The notes: generated by a model from the sequence alone, not told the origin. Shown: positions 21,664-33,857, numbered from the stretch's first letter. The stretch: 64,000 nucleotides of DNA from Linum tenue (GCA_946122785.1 CAMGYJ010000011.1:21825007-21889006), one strand, 5' to 3'. Program-made: numbers and translations.

Positions 21664-23803
21664 TGTAACATCCCGTTTCGACTAAAATCGTATTAATGTC
21701 GCTAGAAAATTTCACGATTTAAAATCGAGCATTTTGACAGTATTTAGACAAAAATCGGATTATCAATCGATCGGATAAGTATACGTATTAATTATATATA
21801 TATATATATAATATATTAAATATATATAATTACATAAGCGGTCGCACACCACTGTATAAATCCCTCTCCTCCGTGTCCTTATTTTGCCAGAGACTATTTC
21901 CCCTTCCTTTTTCCATTTCACTCTCCCAAAACCAGAGCGAACAGAGAACGCAGAGCCAACTCGGTGGAAATTTTCAGAGCTTAGTTTTGGAGCTTCCTGC
22001 AGAGCCAAATTTCATATACGAGCTTCCTGCAGCGAGATAATCAATCCTCTAGTTCTAATCCCTGAATTTCGGTAATTATTTAGGTCGGGGTCCAAATCGC
22101 TGAATTTAGCTCCGGCCAGGGTTTGATGTGTTTTTATCATGAATTTGACCCGGATCCTAGAACTAATATTGACGGGGATACTGCAGGGGATTTTAGGCCG
22201 GTCTCGGATTTTAATTCGGGGTTCATTCGTGAAATTGACGTTTTATTACGGGAAGGGTAAACCGGTGTTTGAAAGACCAGAACTGGTGAGGGATTAGCAC
22301 GGCATACCGGGTTTGTCGTATCACGATAATTATATTGATGCTTAGAATTGACCTAGGTGAACTAGAATTCCCTGGTTAGGGGTGTATGGACTTTTCTGCT
22401 ATATGATGAACCATGGATTGTTGTATGATATTATTGACTTTCCCTAATCGATATGGACCTTGTTTATGCTGATGATTGTGTATATGTTGCAAATTGTGGG
22501 CTTGACTGTTAATATGCTTTATGATGGTTCGAGAAGGTGTTTGGGTATGACTTTTCATGATTGTTGTATTTGGATGCATATGTGGGAAAATATATATTCC
22601 CTGGTGATATTATGACGTTTAAGGAGGATGACTTGCACGAGGGTTTTTCCCGAGGAAGTGCAATTATACGACTCCTGATTTACCTATGTTGAGCCAATGG
22701 TGGCCAGGTCAAGTACATGTGCAAGTAACAAATTATGATTAAGCAAGATGAGATATGAATCATGTATAAGATTACCAAATAAGAGTGATTTGGTCTCATG
22801 GTCAATTATATAGTAATTAGGGCTCCCCATGCTATTACTCCGTTATGATATGTTATGTCACACCCCTGATGTGGTGTTGGCCGTTGATTCATCATGAGAT
22901 ATGACCATACCCAGAGTGGTGTTGAGTCCGATATGACCACACCCAGAGTGGTGTCAGGTCCGATATGACTATACCGGTAGTGGTGGGTCTGATATGACCA
23001 CATCCACGAGATGTTTGGTCCGTATTCCCGGGAGAGTAATTAGCATGGGAGTAGCCAGGCGCCTATGATTAAAACATGACAAGATGCATATGCATAAGTC
23101 AAGGTGGTTGAGTCTTTTGCCTATTGGGAAGCCAGATGGCTGAGGTCTGATCCTAGTGCTTTGGCTTATTTGCTAGATGAATGGTAGGGGTATGCTCTGT
23201 TATGAACTCACGATGCTATGATTATCTCACTCAGCTATGAGCTGACCCTCTTTTATTCTTCTTCTCTGCTTATGCCATGTGTAAGCAGATCATCATCATC
23301 AGCAGCAGTAGATAGGTGTATAGGTGGGAGCTGAGCAAGAGTTGAATGCAAGATGAGGTATGGTCTTCAACTATTCCGTGCTTGGACTACTACTCAGGAT
23401 TTTGGCCAGTGATCGACACGTTTTTGTAAAAATGTTTTGAGAATGTTTTTCATGTGCATACTAGCTTCTGATGTAGTGTGAGATATCCACAGGTGTGGAA
23501 AGTTGATGATATGTGTATATGTTGTGTAACTGTGTAAGTTGTGACGATTATGATATGCAGTTGTGGAGTATGAAAAGTGTGACTATGGCTAAGAAAAGCC
23601 AATGCATATGGTTGTGAGTATATATGTTTGTGATGAATTATTTTGCAGGATAAGTTGCAAGAACTGTTAGCCCATTACGCGAGTAATTCATGTCGAAATT
23701 TTATTTGGGTAAATTTTGATAATTAATGTAACACCCGAGATTAATTCCGCTGCAATTGTATGAACAATATGATTAGGCAATACGTACAGGGTAGGGTGTT
23801 TCA
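21664..23803 (+). repeat. 3' LTR of the chromovirus
   Basis: It matches 14413-16642 closely. It lacks about 150 bp near 21995 and carries an extra segment near 22340-22410, and ends tgtttca rather than tgttaca. Confidence 0.92.
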
Positions 23804-23808
23804 AGACG

Positions 23809-24825
23809 ACTCCCTCATCGCCTGACAGTCCTCCACGGTGGGATGGGAGCTTTCACACCACTGGAAGTGCATCGCCTGCTGCTGTCCTGTACCTGAAATC
23901 ATCCCAGAGCAATCGATGGCTGAAACCAGTTTCGATACCACCCGCACCAAATCAGATGACTGGGTGGCTACAGCATGCACACCCCGCCCTGGTGCTCGTC
24001 TCGATCTCGCAGTTCCCCAATCATAGCCCTACTCTGCCATCTCTTCAAAAATTTGATTCAGCTGTGGCAGTGTCTTGGTGAGCATATTCCCGCCGCAGAC
24101 CGAGTCAATCAACTGCTTGTCTTCCGGGAAGAGGGCACGGTAGAAGGTGCCCACCTTGAAGGCGTCGGTAAATCATGGTTGGGACTCTTGAGGAAGAGAC
24201 TGGTGTATCTCTCCCAAGCATCCCGAATGGTCTCATCTTCGTCTTGAGCAAAGTGGGTAATTTGCTTCTGTAGGTCCGCCGCCTTGGACAGAGGATGGTA
24301 GCGGGTGAGGAACTTGGCTGCCAGGTTGGCGAACGTGGTGATCGAGCTTGGAGGTCGAGTGTCTAGCCACTCCTTGGCTTGCCCCTCCAAAGTAAATGGG
24401 AAGTACCTCAGCTGGATTGCATCGGCTGGGACCCCATTGATCTTAATCCCATTGATGAGCTCGTGGAATCGCCTCAGGTGTGATCGGGGGCACTCCCCCT
24501 CCTTGCCACGGAATACCACCGAACCGCGCAGCATGGTGATGACAGAGGTGCTCACCTCAAAGTTATTCGCTGGAACATGAGGGTGCTGAATGGGCGACCT
24601 CATGTTCGCGGCTCTGGAGGTCCAGTAATACCCCATGGTCTGCTCCTTGGGAAGGACCACATCATGGTCCTGTGGGTCACCCATCTCTTCCTCCTTGGCG
24701 ATTTGCAGCTGTGCTAGAGCCTCCTCCGCAGCCAGTCGCGCCTTTAAAGCCCGCTTGAAGTTCCTACAGGTCCGTTCAAGCTCTTGGTCTAACAGTAGTA
24801 AATCTCCCGACTGGCTACGAGTCAT
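23809..24825 (-). pseudogene. Athila gag, N-terminal part
   Basis: The minus-strand ATG at 24825 opens MTRSQSGDLLLLDQELER, a coiled-coil-like stretch to about residue 50. The gag core follows (SHLRRFHELINGIKI, IQLRYFPFTLEGQAKEWL, LAAKFLTRYHPLSKAADL, DETIRDAWERYTSLFLKSP). A frame change at about 24130 leads to a shortened C-terminal region with WCESSHPTVEDC, matching the non-canonical Cys/His cluster of Athila gag. It lies 117 bp downstream of the primer binding site. The chromovirus interrupts it at 23808. Confidence 0.88.
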
Positions 24826-24941
24826 GCCCTACCTACACACAGAATGCAAACACAACCTGTGAAGGCACAAAAGTGGAAGAGAGAGAATGCAGAAAATAAA
24901 AAGCTAGAGTAACAATCTTTCATGTTTCTACAATAACCTAG

Positions 24942-24961
24942 AGTCCCCGGCAATGGCGCCA
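24942..24961 (-). promoter_or_regulatory. Athila primer binding site, tRNA-Asp type
   Basis: The minus strand reads tggcgccattgccggggact, 6 bases after the LTR end. It is the standard Athila/Tat site with one difference, and fixes the minus-strand orientation of this element. Confidence 0.87.
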
Positions 24962-24967
24962 AAAACT

Positions 24968-26415
24968 TGACACGCTAAAACACAACACCAAACTGCGACC
25001 AAGTGTAATCGCAGTCTGGAAATGCAGTAACAGGCAAGCTCTATTTGTCAACACGGGGTCTTACTGCCTACTCCGTGAATATCTATTATCTAGCAAACTA
25101 AGTCGAGTGATTGTGATTTTAACTAAAAGCAGTAAGAAAGCATGAAATGGTTTGGTTTTCTAAAGTAAGGGAAGAGTCACTCGGGAATGAGTCCCCCTAG
25201 CTCCTTAGTTAGCTCACAGTTGTAATTACCCTGGGTTGATTAACTGTCGATTAAACTTTGAAAGATCCGACAGTAGCTTGGAATCTCTTAAGCTGACCAA
25301 GCCCTCTCAGTCAAACTACCAGGCAGACGACTAGTCTTCACCGGGATAGAAAGCTGAGGCTATGAACACATAACTCCACTACTGGAATTGGATTCCAGTA
25401 CAAAGCAGTAAATCGATTAACTCTCGTATAATCAATCTACCACTACCGATTGATGAAGCTCTAACAACCTAATCAGATTCTATCTATCTCAGGTTGCAGC
25501 AGAAATCAAGAAAAGATGATAGACTTCAATTGACTCAATAAATCATGCATCAATCGATTAAAATCAATCAGTATAACAATCCCAAGTCATTACAATCAAG
25601 ATCCCTAACACATGGAACTAGGGTTCTTCATACCCAAGTGAGAGAAGGTTCTACTCCATAGAGAGAGAGGGGGAAACAGAAATCAGAATAGTCATACTCA
25701 TAAAGATGAGGATAATATGCTCTGGGATGTCGATCTTCACTCCTGGGGACGCAATATGGGCTTCAATGGTGAGAAATCCACTCCAAATAGCTCCTAGGGT
25801 TTGTTCTTTACACTTTCTCTCTCTAAAACTCTGTTTTTGCTTCAAAAAGTCGATTCCCTTTCCTTTGTCTTCAAACTGCCTCAAAACCCCGATTCTGGGC
25901 AAAACACGATCGAGGGCACAGCCGTATTTTTCATTTGCCCGCCCGTGCCCTCGCCACGTGTTAAAAACACGCCCGCGTCGGCCAAAACACGGTCGTGCCT
26001 AAAGAATGACACGACCGTGTTTTGCTTCATTTCCGCCCATGTTTTGGACATCGCAGCAGCTCCCAAAAATCAACTCTCGGCATAAATAACACGGTCTGGA
26101 ACACGGCCGTGTTTTTCTTTAGGCCAGCCCGTGTTTTGCTTCTCCATCAGTTCAGCTCTCGCACATAAAAACACTGGCGTGCTTGTTCGTGGACACGGCC
26201 GTGTTCTTCAGGCCTCCTCCCCGTGTTATGCACCTAGCTCGACCGAATGACCTGCAAACGCCCCGAATCTCGTGCTTAGTCTTTCCTTCGACGTATGGGA
26301 CCTGAAATATGACAGAGTAGCACAACCCAGCGTAAAATGGCCGAAAAATACACGACTACGAGCCGCAAACGGATAAGAACTAAGGGTGCAAACATGTGCA
26401 AATACATCGTTATCA
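24968..26415 (-). repeat. 5' LTR of the Athila-like element
   Basis: On the minus strand the 1448 bp LTR starts tgataacgatg and ends gcgtgtca, next to the primer binding site. No second copy is present in the window. Confidence 0.75.
25905..26225. repeat. Palindrome cluster in the Athila LTR
   Basis: Multiple near-perfect palindromes centre on acggccgt or acggtcgt, for example acacggccgtgttt at 26101-26114 and gacacggccgtgttc near 26193-26207, alternating with gcccgtgttttgc. The same words make up 7780-8020. Confidence 0.75.
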
Positions 26416-26653
26416 CCTATGCATCGAGTTTAGGTAGTTAAAACGAATGATTGAGCACCTAGGTAGCCATGTGAGACTTGTGTCGTTCGTTTCGTTCTTG
26501 TGTGATAGATCCTCCCCTTAGCAATCACATTGTTGCTAGCAAGGAAGATGGAGGCATAGGATTACCCCACGACCCAAAAGTTGACCGACCTGATCATATT
26601 ATTCCTTAGTCAACCCTTTTGAGCCGTGTGTCTAATGGTCATTCTCGTGTTAG

Positions 26654-27174
26654 CAGAGTAGTCAAAATCCCGATTTAAATCCTAAAATCCTACGCTTTTA
26701 CGATTTTACTTACCTATTCCGATTTTGATTTCACTATAAAATCTATGGACCTTAAAATCCTACACTATTCACGATTAAATCCTTTAATTTTTTAAAATCT
26801 CACGATTTTACGGTTCAAATCTTTGAGTAATTTTTATTATTTTACTCAGAATTTGCAAAATCACGCCTCTGTTTCTTCTCCTCAACCAACATCATCTAGT
26901 TCTCTCACACTAACCATCATTGAATATAATCAATTCACATCAATGTATGAATCACCATCTATTCACCACCTCTTAACATTAAACATGATAAATTGGAACA
27001 TTAACCTTGAAAAATTATCATTGTATGTGTTATGTGCTTTTGTGTTATTCATGATATTCCTTACTAAAATTATTTCTTCTTCATTTTTATATGGACCTTA
27101 AAATCCTACGATTTTACGATTCCGATTTTACCCCCATTTTCATTTTACGTAAAATCCCGATTTTGACTGCTTTG
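26654..27174. mobile_element. hAT-type MITE, 521 bp
   Basis: Terminal inverted repeats are cagagtagtcaaaatc and, at the right, the complement of caaagcagtcaaaatc. The 8 bp duplication cgtgttag is perfect (26646-26653 and 27175-27182). Subterminal zones are rich in aaaatcctacgattttacg-like repeats. It codes for nothing recognisable. Confidence 0.88.
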
Positions 27175-27866
27175 CGTGTTAGGTAGCTTATGCTACTTGA
27201 GCTTGATTGATTTAGATAGAGCGACCCTACTTTCTTCGTGTCTACACCGTATTGAGTCACCCTTGTGTTTGGAAGCTCCATTCAAGCTCACAAGATGGGT
27301 GTCGTCGCTAGTTTGTGAAGTGAGTGTGGAGGTAGGTCTTAAAAGTTAGCATTGTTCCTTAAGTTAAAGAAATGTGGCATGTGTATATAGCTCTTTATAG
27401 CCCCCAAAGAAAAGAGAAAAGAAAAGCAAAACGAAAAAAAAAAAGAGATTAAGAGGGCAAAGAAGAAGAGAGGGTGGCCATAAAAAATATAATAAATGTT
27501 GATCATGATCTTAGAAGTGTTGCTTAGCATGCAAGATATAGGAACACTTACATGTTGTTCTCCTACCACACTCTTGTGCTTGAAATTGAATAGCAAATTT
27601 AAAAAGAAAGAAAGTTGTGAATGTGTTGGTGATTGGTTGTGTTTTGGAAGTGTGGGAAGTGTGGTTTTTGGCCGTTGTTAATGGTCATTGTTTGTTGAGG
27701 AAGTTTATAGATCGAAGCTAAGAACCTTGTACTTTGGTTCTAGGTTGAAGTTGTGGAACCTCATGAAATATGTGCCACCACCCAAAAATCTTTTTCCCCA
27801 TGTCCTAGACCCTAGCCGGTCATTTGAACCCGTGTCTAAGACCTCCGGACAAGCTAGCGACGACAC

Positions 27867-28195
27867 CCATCTTGTGAGCTCTAGCATTTAGAGGCTACCA
27901 TCATGGTAAAAGAATGTTAGGATTGAGCGTGAATATGAACATCTTTTGCATGAAATGGTCCTGACCCCACTGGTCGAGAGTGAGTGATTCATTCATCATG
28001 TTTTGTTCATTTCTTCTACTCTGGTCCTGACCCCATCTTGTGAGCTCTAGCATTTAGAGGCTACCATCATGGTAAAAGAATGTTAGGATTGAGCGTGAAT
28101 AGGAACATCTTTTGCATAAAATGGTCTTGACCCCACTGGTCGAGAGTGAGTGATTCATTCATCATGTTTTGTTCAATTCTTCTACTCTGGTGAGG
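27867..28195 (+). repeat. Tandem duplication, 166 bp period
   Basis: Two nearly identical copies begin cttgtgagctctagcattta at 27871 and 28037. The first three letters after each copy boundary (ggtcctgacccca) suggest duplication through a short repeat. Confidence 0.88.
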
Positions 28196-28527
28196 ACTTA
28201 GGTTGCTCGATCGTTCGTTCCTATGATGTGATCTTCATGCATGAGTAACTGTGATTGGTGAGTCGTCGAGGCATGTTGTGTGTGGGTTCGTGAATAATGT
28301 GAGAACTCTTCTTTTGCACAATCTTAATACAGTTGAATGTCGTTTGTGGTGGTTGCCAAGAATACTTTGTTTTTATCCATAGGTCGGTGTCAATTAACAC
28401 TTGTGATTCATTCGTTTTGTGCCCTATGACATGCCTCAAAAATTTTGTTGAAAAAGAGAAGTTGCAAGCTTACCCTGTTTCGTACTTGGTTTGCTTGGGG
28501 ACAAGCAAAAGTTCAAGTGTGGGGGAG

Positions 28528-30219
28528 TGATTCGGGTCCAATTGTACACATTTTGCCCCTCATTTCTTGATAATTTGACTTTGAATTTCATCGTTCCTCG
28601 ACATAATTCACGCTAGGTTGTGCTTGTTTTGATACATTTCAAGTCGTAGCACGTGTGGAAGGGTTGAGGACGAGTTTGTGACGATTGGAGGTCAAAAAGC
28701 GCAAAAACCGAAGGAAGTCCAAAGTGAAGCGCAAACGTCCAATAATCAGCTGCAGTTCATGGCTTGGCATTGGAGTTCATGGCCTCTAAGGCCGTGAACT
28801 GGATCCACAAACCGTAAACAGCGAGGTGACCAGGAGGGCTCCAGAGGTTGCTGACGACCAGGGAGTTCACGGTCTCTAAGACCGTGAAATTTGAGTGCAA
28901 ACCGTGAACCTTGGAGAGTGAAGCGGTTCATTTTGGAGACGACACTGAGTTCACGGATGTGTTTAGGTGTTCACGGCCGTGAACTCAGCTCGATCTTGGT
29001 ATAAAGGGAGAGCTGAAAGTAAGAAGAAAGGAGAGCTTCATTTTTAAGTTAGGCTTTCATTTCCAGAATAAAGAGGATTCTAGTGAGAGGTTAGGGTTTC
29101 TTATAGAGTGAGAAAGTGCAAATCAAAGGAGGAAGAAGGAGCTTTGGGCTTGTACCTAGCTAGAGGATTGAAGATTTCTTCATCTCAAGGGTGTCTCAAG
29201 CAACAAGGAGGAAAGATTGTCATCACCTCATTGTTCATTCTTCCACTTTTGTTGTTTTCTCTTGCTTAGCTATGGAATAGCCTACCTACTCACTTGGGTA
29301 TTCTGAATTCTAGACTCTTTATGTGTTAGGATGTAAGAATATGAACCTATTGTGTTGATTGAGTGTTTTATATGATATTTGAGGTATTATACTTGAATGA
29401 TTGAGTGTGCTAGCTTTAACTCAATATCGGGTAAAATTGACCTTGAGGGTGGAAATCCCCTTTCGGTCCAATAGGAAGCTAGACTTCTTAGCCACTTGGG
29501 TAACCTCCTTAAGGTTGATTTAAGACCAAAATCTCAAGTGTCGGAGTAGGGCCGTGATTCCACCAGGATTGTTCTCTCCATCGACCGGATTAAGTTTCGA
29601 GGGTTTGGGTTGCAATCCTTAGTCGGCTAATTGAGAGGGTTAGGTTTCCTAGCCTATTGTTGTCACCCTTAGTCGAAAGGTTAAGAGAGTTAGCTTTCTA
29701 ACTTGTTGCAACGATTCTCAATTAGCTTACTAAGAGAGTTAGGGATCTCCTTTGTTGATCGGTAAGGAGGGCTAGGTTCCCTAACTATGAATCACAATAA
29801 TTGACCTAACGGTTAAGAGAGCTAGTTCCCCTATCTTATTGTTGTTGATTTTCCTTCATTGATTGACTAAGGGAGTTAGTTCCAAGCTAGTTGCACCCAC
29901 CTTGCGGTGTATGAACACTTCCTTCACACTAGAGCTTTGTTTGTCGCTTCTTAGCATGAGACTAGGGGGAGAAATACCCACGTGAAGTCCCCTCAAGTAG
30001 AATTCTTCTCCATTTACTTTACTTGCTTGTTTAGTTTGTATTTTTCTTAGTTTTAAACCCAAAACTTTTTGCTAGATAACTACTTAAGCAATTGAAGTAG
30101 GGGTACCTGGACACATCCGGGTTTGACAATTAAATACTTGCCCTATATTGCACCCGACTAGAGTTTTACAACTTGGGCTCTAGTCGGGATTAATTCGCGA
30201 TGTAGTTTCGTGTGAGTCA
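28528..30219 (+). repeat. 3' LTR of the non-autonomous Gypsy element
   Basis: The 1692 bp LTR begins tgattcggg after the polypurine tract and ends gagtca before target duplication caccc. It contains the hairpin cluster (about 28768-28987) and a TATA box near 29000. Confidence 0.9.
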
Positions 30220-30224
30220 CACCC

Positions 30225-32330
30225 ACTAATTTTGTTCTCTCCACGCATGTAGCTAGTACCAGTGCTCGTGATGCCTGGACTCGTATTTCCAATGCTTAAA
30301 GATTCGGCATTCGACACAGCATCCGCCACCTCAAAGACCAGTTCGATAACCTCAGCCGCAGTGATGACTTCGTGAAAAATTTCTTACTCACGCCAAAGAC
30401 ATCAGTGATCGCTTGACTGTCCTTGATATGCGTGAGCCTTTTGTTCGTGTTGTTGAAGCTCGTCTTGAGCCTCTTGTCTTTGATGACCTCCATGGCCTCC
30501 TTCTGAGTGAAGAAAAGCGCCTTCGCCAACATCACCTACTCCTCGATGTTGTCTCCCCAACTTCCCAGTTCAGTCGCACAGGCAGGAGCGACGGACGAGG
30601 TTGCGGATATGGGCGCTCAGTCGGCAAAGGCCGTGGTGGTCGCTACCGAGCTTATATATTTTCCCTTCACCCACTTTTTTGTTTTACATGTACTGGTTCC
30701 GACATACTTGAGCCTCAAGCCCTCAACCAAACACAAGGCCCCCACTCATCTTTCTATCGGCCCCATCCAATGTTATCAGTGTCATGGTTTTGGTCATTTT
30801 GCGAAGTATTTCCCCACACCTTGCCCATACCCTTCTTCGGCCCATCATGCCTTCTCCCCTGCCTCTCTAGCCTGATTGATGGACTTCGACATCAACTACC
30901 ATATCACATCTAATTTTCAATAACCTTGCAATTCATTCTGAATATCAGGGACCGGATGAAGTCTCCTTTGGAAATGGTCACTCTCCCCACTGCTCACTCT
31001 GGCTCTTCTTGTGCATCTCTTGGCTACCAACCCATTACTCTTTCCCGTATTCTTCATGTTCCTAGCGCTACCCACAATCTTCTCTCCATTAATGCTCTTA
31101 CACGTACTAATCCCTTGTCCATTCATTTTGTTGATGATTTTTTTCTTCATTAAGGATACGCGCTCTTAGAAAATCCTCTACTGCGGTCGGAGTAAAGACA
31201 GACTCTAATCGCTTCCTTTTATCCAACCTATCTTCTGTCGTTCCTCATTCTCTTTACATCACTCTCTCCTAATGGCATAAACAACTAAGACATCCCCAGA
31301 CTCATGTGCTCCGTCAAATTGTTCTCTCCTCCTCTCTACCTACTCTAATAAGTGTGATGCTAGTCTTTGTCATGGTTGTAGTGTCGCCAAGATTCATAAA
31401 TAGCCTTTTCCTTTATCTAATTTTCGTGCTGATGGTCCCTTGGATTTAATTTATAGTGATGTTTGCGGTCCCTCTCCAAAACTTTCTTTTTTATAATCAC
31501 TTCAGCAAATTCACTTGGATTTCCCCAACACACTATCGTTCACATTTGCTTGACATTTTCATACAATTTCGCACACATGTGCAAAAAATCTTTGGTCGTT
31601 CCATCAAAACTTTTCAGGCTGATTGGGGGTGGCGAGTATAAAAAACTTAGCTCATATCTACACACCCATGGCATTCATCATTGCTATTCTTGTCTGTACA
31701 TGCCTGAACAAAATGGTTGTGTAGAACCCAAACATTGCCACATCATTGAAAATGGTTTGGCTCTCCTTTATCAAGCCTCTGTTCCCATTAAATTTTGGCC
31801 TTATGCTTTTGACATAGCTGTGTATCTCATCAATCGCATGCCAACTCCTCTCATTAATTCTCGCACTCCAGTCGATGTTCTTTTCCAAAAAAAAACTCCA
31901 GTACTCTCATTTACATATTTTTGGCACCTTGTGTTACCCTTGGTTGTGCCCTATTACTCGTCATAAGCTTCAACCTTGATCTTCACCTTGTGTCTTCCTT
32001 GGCTTTAGTCCCTTGCACAAAGGTTATCGTTCTTACAATCTCAATACTCACAAAATCCAAATCTCCCGCCGTGTGCTCTTCGATGAAATGTGCTACCCTT
32101 AAAAGACCCTTGATTTCAAACGTCCATTCCTGCTCATGTTTCGATCCCACCCATCTCTCCTTCGCAACCCTGTATGCTACCCTTACCCCTTCCTTCCCCA
32201 TGCCTGGGCCTAATCTTGCCTCGCCAACCCACCATCCACTACTTTAGCTCCCTCTACCACCCTAACCCATCCCACTTCCACTCCACTCACGCAACCCATC
32301 ACTTACCCCTCACCTACACCCCCCCCCCCA
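30225..32330 (+). pseudogene. Copia gag C-terminus, protease remnant and integrase
   Basis: Gag resumes with a helical region (SDDFVKNFLL-type, LTVLDMREPFVRVVEARLE) and a Gly/Arg-rich linker. A zinc knuckle is readable at about 30772-30822 (CYQCHGFGHFAKYF, with the final Cys replaced). A protease-like segment and a pre-integrase motif follow, with SRILHVPSATHNLLSINAL at 31045-31100. Integrase shows LDLIYSDVCGPSP (31441), then EQNGCVEPKHCHIIE (about 31706) and PIKFWPYAFDIAVYLINRMP (about 31786). Stops and frameshifts break it every 100-400 bp. A proline-rich linker follows at 32170-32540. Confidence 0.82.
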
Positions 32331-33584
32331 ATTCTAAACCTACGCTAGATCCCCGCCACACCTCACGACCCCTCTCTCTCACTCGTCCCTCCCCTCCACG
32401 CCTATCCACATCTCCTCCCTACAATCACCCATCACCAACCCACCCATATCTCACTCAAACCAAGACCGTAAAACTTAAACCCAAAATATTCCTTACCACC
32501 ACCACTGTATTGCTTTCTTCACTTCCCAAAACTAAAAAAACAAGCATTGGATGATCCCTGCTAGCGCGCCGCCATGACAATGGAGCAAAATGCTCTTCTT
32601 TGGAATCAGACTTGGACATTGGTACCAAGGAACCCATCCCAGAACGTCATCACATGAAGGTGAGTGTTTTGCATAAAGACAAAATCCGACGGATCTATTA
32701 ATTGCTTCAGAGCACGGTTGGTGGCTCGTGGCTTTCAACAATGTCCCAGCCAAGAATTTGGGGACACTTTCAGCCTGGTTCTCAAAGCCACATCTCTACG
32801 ACTAATCCTATCTCTTATTGTGTCTCACAAGTGGCTCATTCGCCAACTCGACATCGCAAATGCATTTCTCCACGGTAGCCTGTCTAATGATGTCTTCATG
32901 GAGCAACCGCTTGGCTTTGAGAATCCAAAACATCCTGACCACGTTTGACATCTTAAGTGGTCCCACTATGGTCTCAAACAAGCACCACGTGCTTGGTTCC
33001 ATTGTCTTCGTCAGGCTATGGAATCCTGCAACTTCGTCGACTCGAAAATTGATTCCTCCTCTTCATCGTATCTCGTGGGTCTCTCCGCCTATATGTTCTT
33101 GTACACATCGATGGTATCTTAATCACCTTGAATCAGCCAAAAGATGTCCTTGACATTCTCACTTTTTTGCAGCGCTGCTTTGCCTTTCTTGATTTAGGCC
33201 AACTATCATACTTTTTGGGCATTGAGGCAATCTAGACATCACATGGTTTTTTGCTCTCACAGCGCAATTACATCAAGGATATTCTACATCGAGCCCACAT
33301 GGCCACTGCCAATCCGATCTCTACTCTAGCCGCTCTCTCCAATCCTCACTCCACTTATCAGTCCGCTTTCCCAGATGGAACCCTTTATCATTAGATGTTG
33401 GGGCCCTTTAGTACTTGCAGTTTAATCAACCTTACATATCTCAAGCAGTCAAATTTTGTGCCCAGAATATGCACAATCCACTACAACATCACTAGTTGAA
33501 CGTAAAGAGGATTCTCCGATATCTGCGTGGCACCACACATCATGGGTTGTACTTCAGTACTACTTCCACTCTTAAACTATCAGG

Positions 33585-33857
33585 TGTAACACCTTAAGTG
33601 AATCCCACATCGACAAAGCACGTGAGAGATCCATGGTTCATAAGTAAGAAACCGACCTTAACTGACAAGACGCGTTTTGGGGTGAAATGGAGGAATTCTT
33701 GTGAGAACTCCGAAGTTAAACATGCTCAGTGTGGAGTACAACTAGGATGGCTGACCTTATGGGAAGTTACCCTGAATTGCACCCCAAGTCGGAAACCGTG
33801 AGGGTTGAGACCCAAAGCGGACAATATCTTCGTCGGGAAAAGGTTCAGGATGTTACA
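33585..33857 (+). mobile_element. Cassandra-like solo LTR (TRIM with 5S rRNA-like domain)
   Basis: The 273 bp segment begins tgtaacacc and ends gatgttaca. It is flanked by a perfect duplication tcagg (33580-33584 and 33858-33862). It contains a stretch clearly related to plant 5S rRNA. LTRs of Cassandra TRIM elements are known to carry such a sequence, so this is best read as a solo Cassandra LTR. It has no coding capacity. Confidence 0.88.
33700..33785 (+). promoter_or_regulatory. 5S rRNA-like internal Pol III promoter
   Basis: The words gagaactccgaagttaaac, actaggatggctgacc and gggaagt match the middle and 3' half of plant 5S rRNA in order and spacing, covering the A-box and C-box region. 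The 5' quarter of 5S rRNA is not recognisable. It may still recruit TFIIIA/Pol III, as proposed for Cassandra LTRs. Confidence 0.8.

Larger units (their letters stand above)
14413..23803 (+). mobile_element. Ty3/Gypsy chromovirus (Tekay/Del-like), nearly full length
   Basis: LTRs lie at 14413-16642 and 21664-23803 (tgtaacatcccg to ttaca/tttca). The target duplication agacg is perfect (14408-14412, 23804-23808). The primer binding site tggtatcagagc is at 16646-16657 and a polypurine tract aggaggggaaaat ends at 21663. Order is gag, protease, reverse transcriptase, RNase H, integrase, chromodomain. The LTRs are very similar by eye apart from a deletion near 21995 and an extra ~70 bp near 22345 in the 3' copy, so this is among the younger insertions. 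Several stops inactivate it. Lineage within the chromoviruses is inferred. Confidence 0.93.
5760..26415 (-). mobile_element. Athila-like Gypsy retrotransposon, minus strand, 3' LTR missing
   Basis: Reading the minus strand: 5' LTR 26415-24968, primer binding site 24961-24942, gag 24825-23809 and 14412-13830, partial reverse transcriptase 13825-13520, RNase H and integrase 11850-9988, a pol tail 8315-8170, then an accessory ORF 7021-5760. Three insertions split it (14413-23803, 11850-13519, 8324-9979). A deletion near 13765 removed protease and the start of reverse transcriptase. No sequence matching the 24968-26415 LTR is seen at the left end, so the 3' LTR appears lost. The left junction lies somewhere in 5710-5766. 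Confidence 0.75.
26416..28527 (+). other. 3' internal region of the non-autonomous Gypsy element
   Basis: No coding domain is recognised. The segment holds a hAT MITE (26654-27174), an A-rich tract near 27410-27450, a 166 bp tandem duplication (27867-28195), and at its end a stretch common to Athila/Tat elements (ttggtttgcttggggacaag at 28488-28507) leading to the polypurine tract gtgtgggggag (28517-28527). Confidence 0.7.
534..30219 (+). mobile_element. Non-autonomous Gypsy (Tat/Athila-type) retrotransposon, host of the nested Athila element
   Basis: LTRs at 534-4034 and 28528-30219 both begin tgattcggg and end gagtca. Target duplication cactc (529-533) versus caccc (30220-30224) has one mismatch. 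The primer binding site at 4041-4058 is of the tRNA-Asp type used by Athila/Tat elements, and the end of the internal region (28485-28527) has the conserved motif with accaagcaaaa-like text followed by a gtgtggggga polypurine tract. No protease, reverse transcriptase or integrase of its own is visible in 4035-5710 or 26416-28527, so it looks non-autonomous. The LTRs differ at roughly one base in ten over their first 140 bp by eye, indicating a fairly old insertion. Confidence 0.87.

Noticed and set aside
32174..32554. Proline/threonine-rich 126-codon frame
   Set aside because: Low-complexity linker between Copia integrase and reverse transcriptase; not a separate gene.
33700..33785. A functional 5S rRNA gene
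   Set aside because: The 5' part of 5S rRNA is not recognisable, and the block lies inside a unit with LTR ends and a target duplication.
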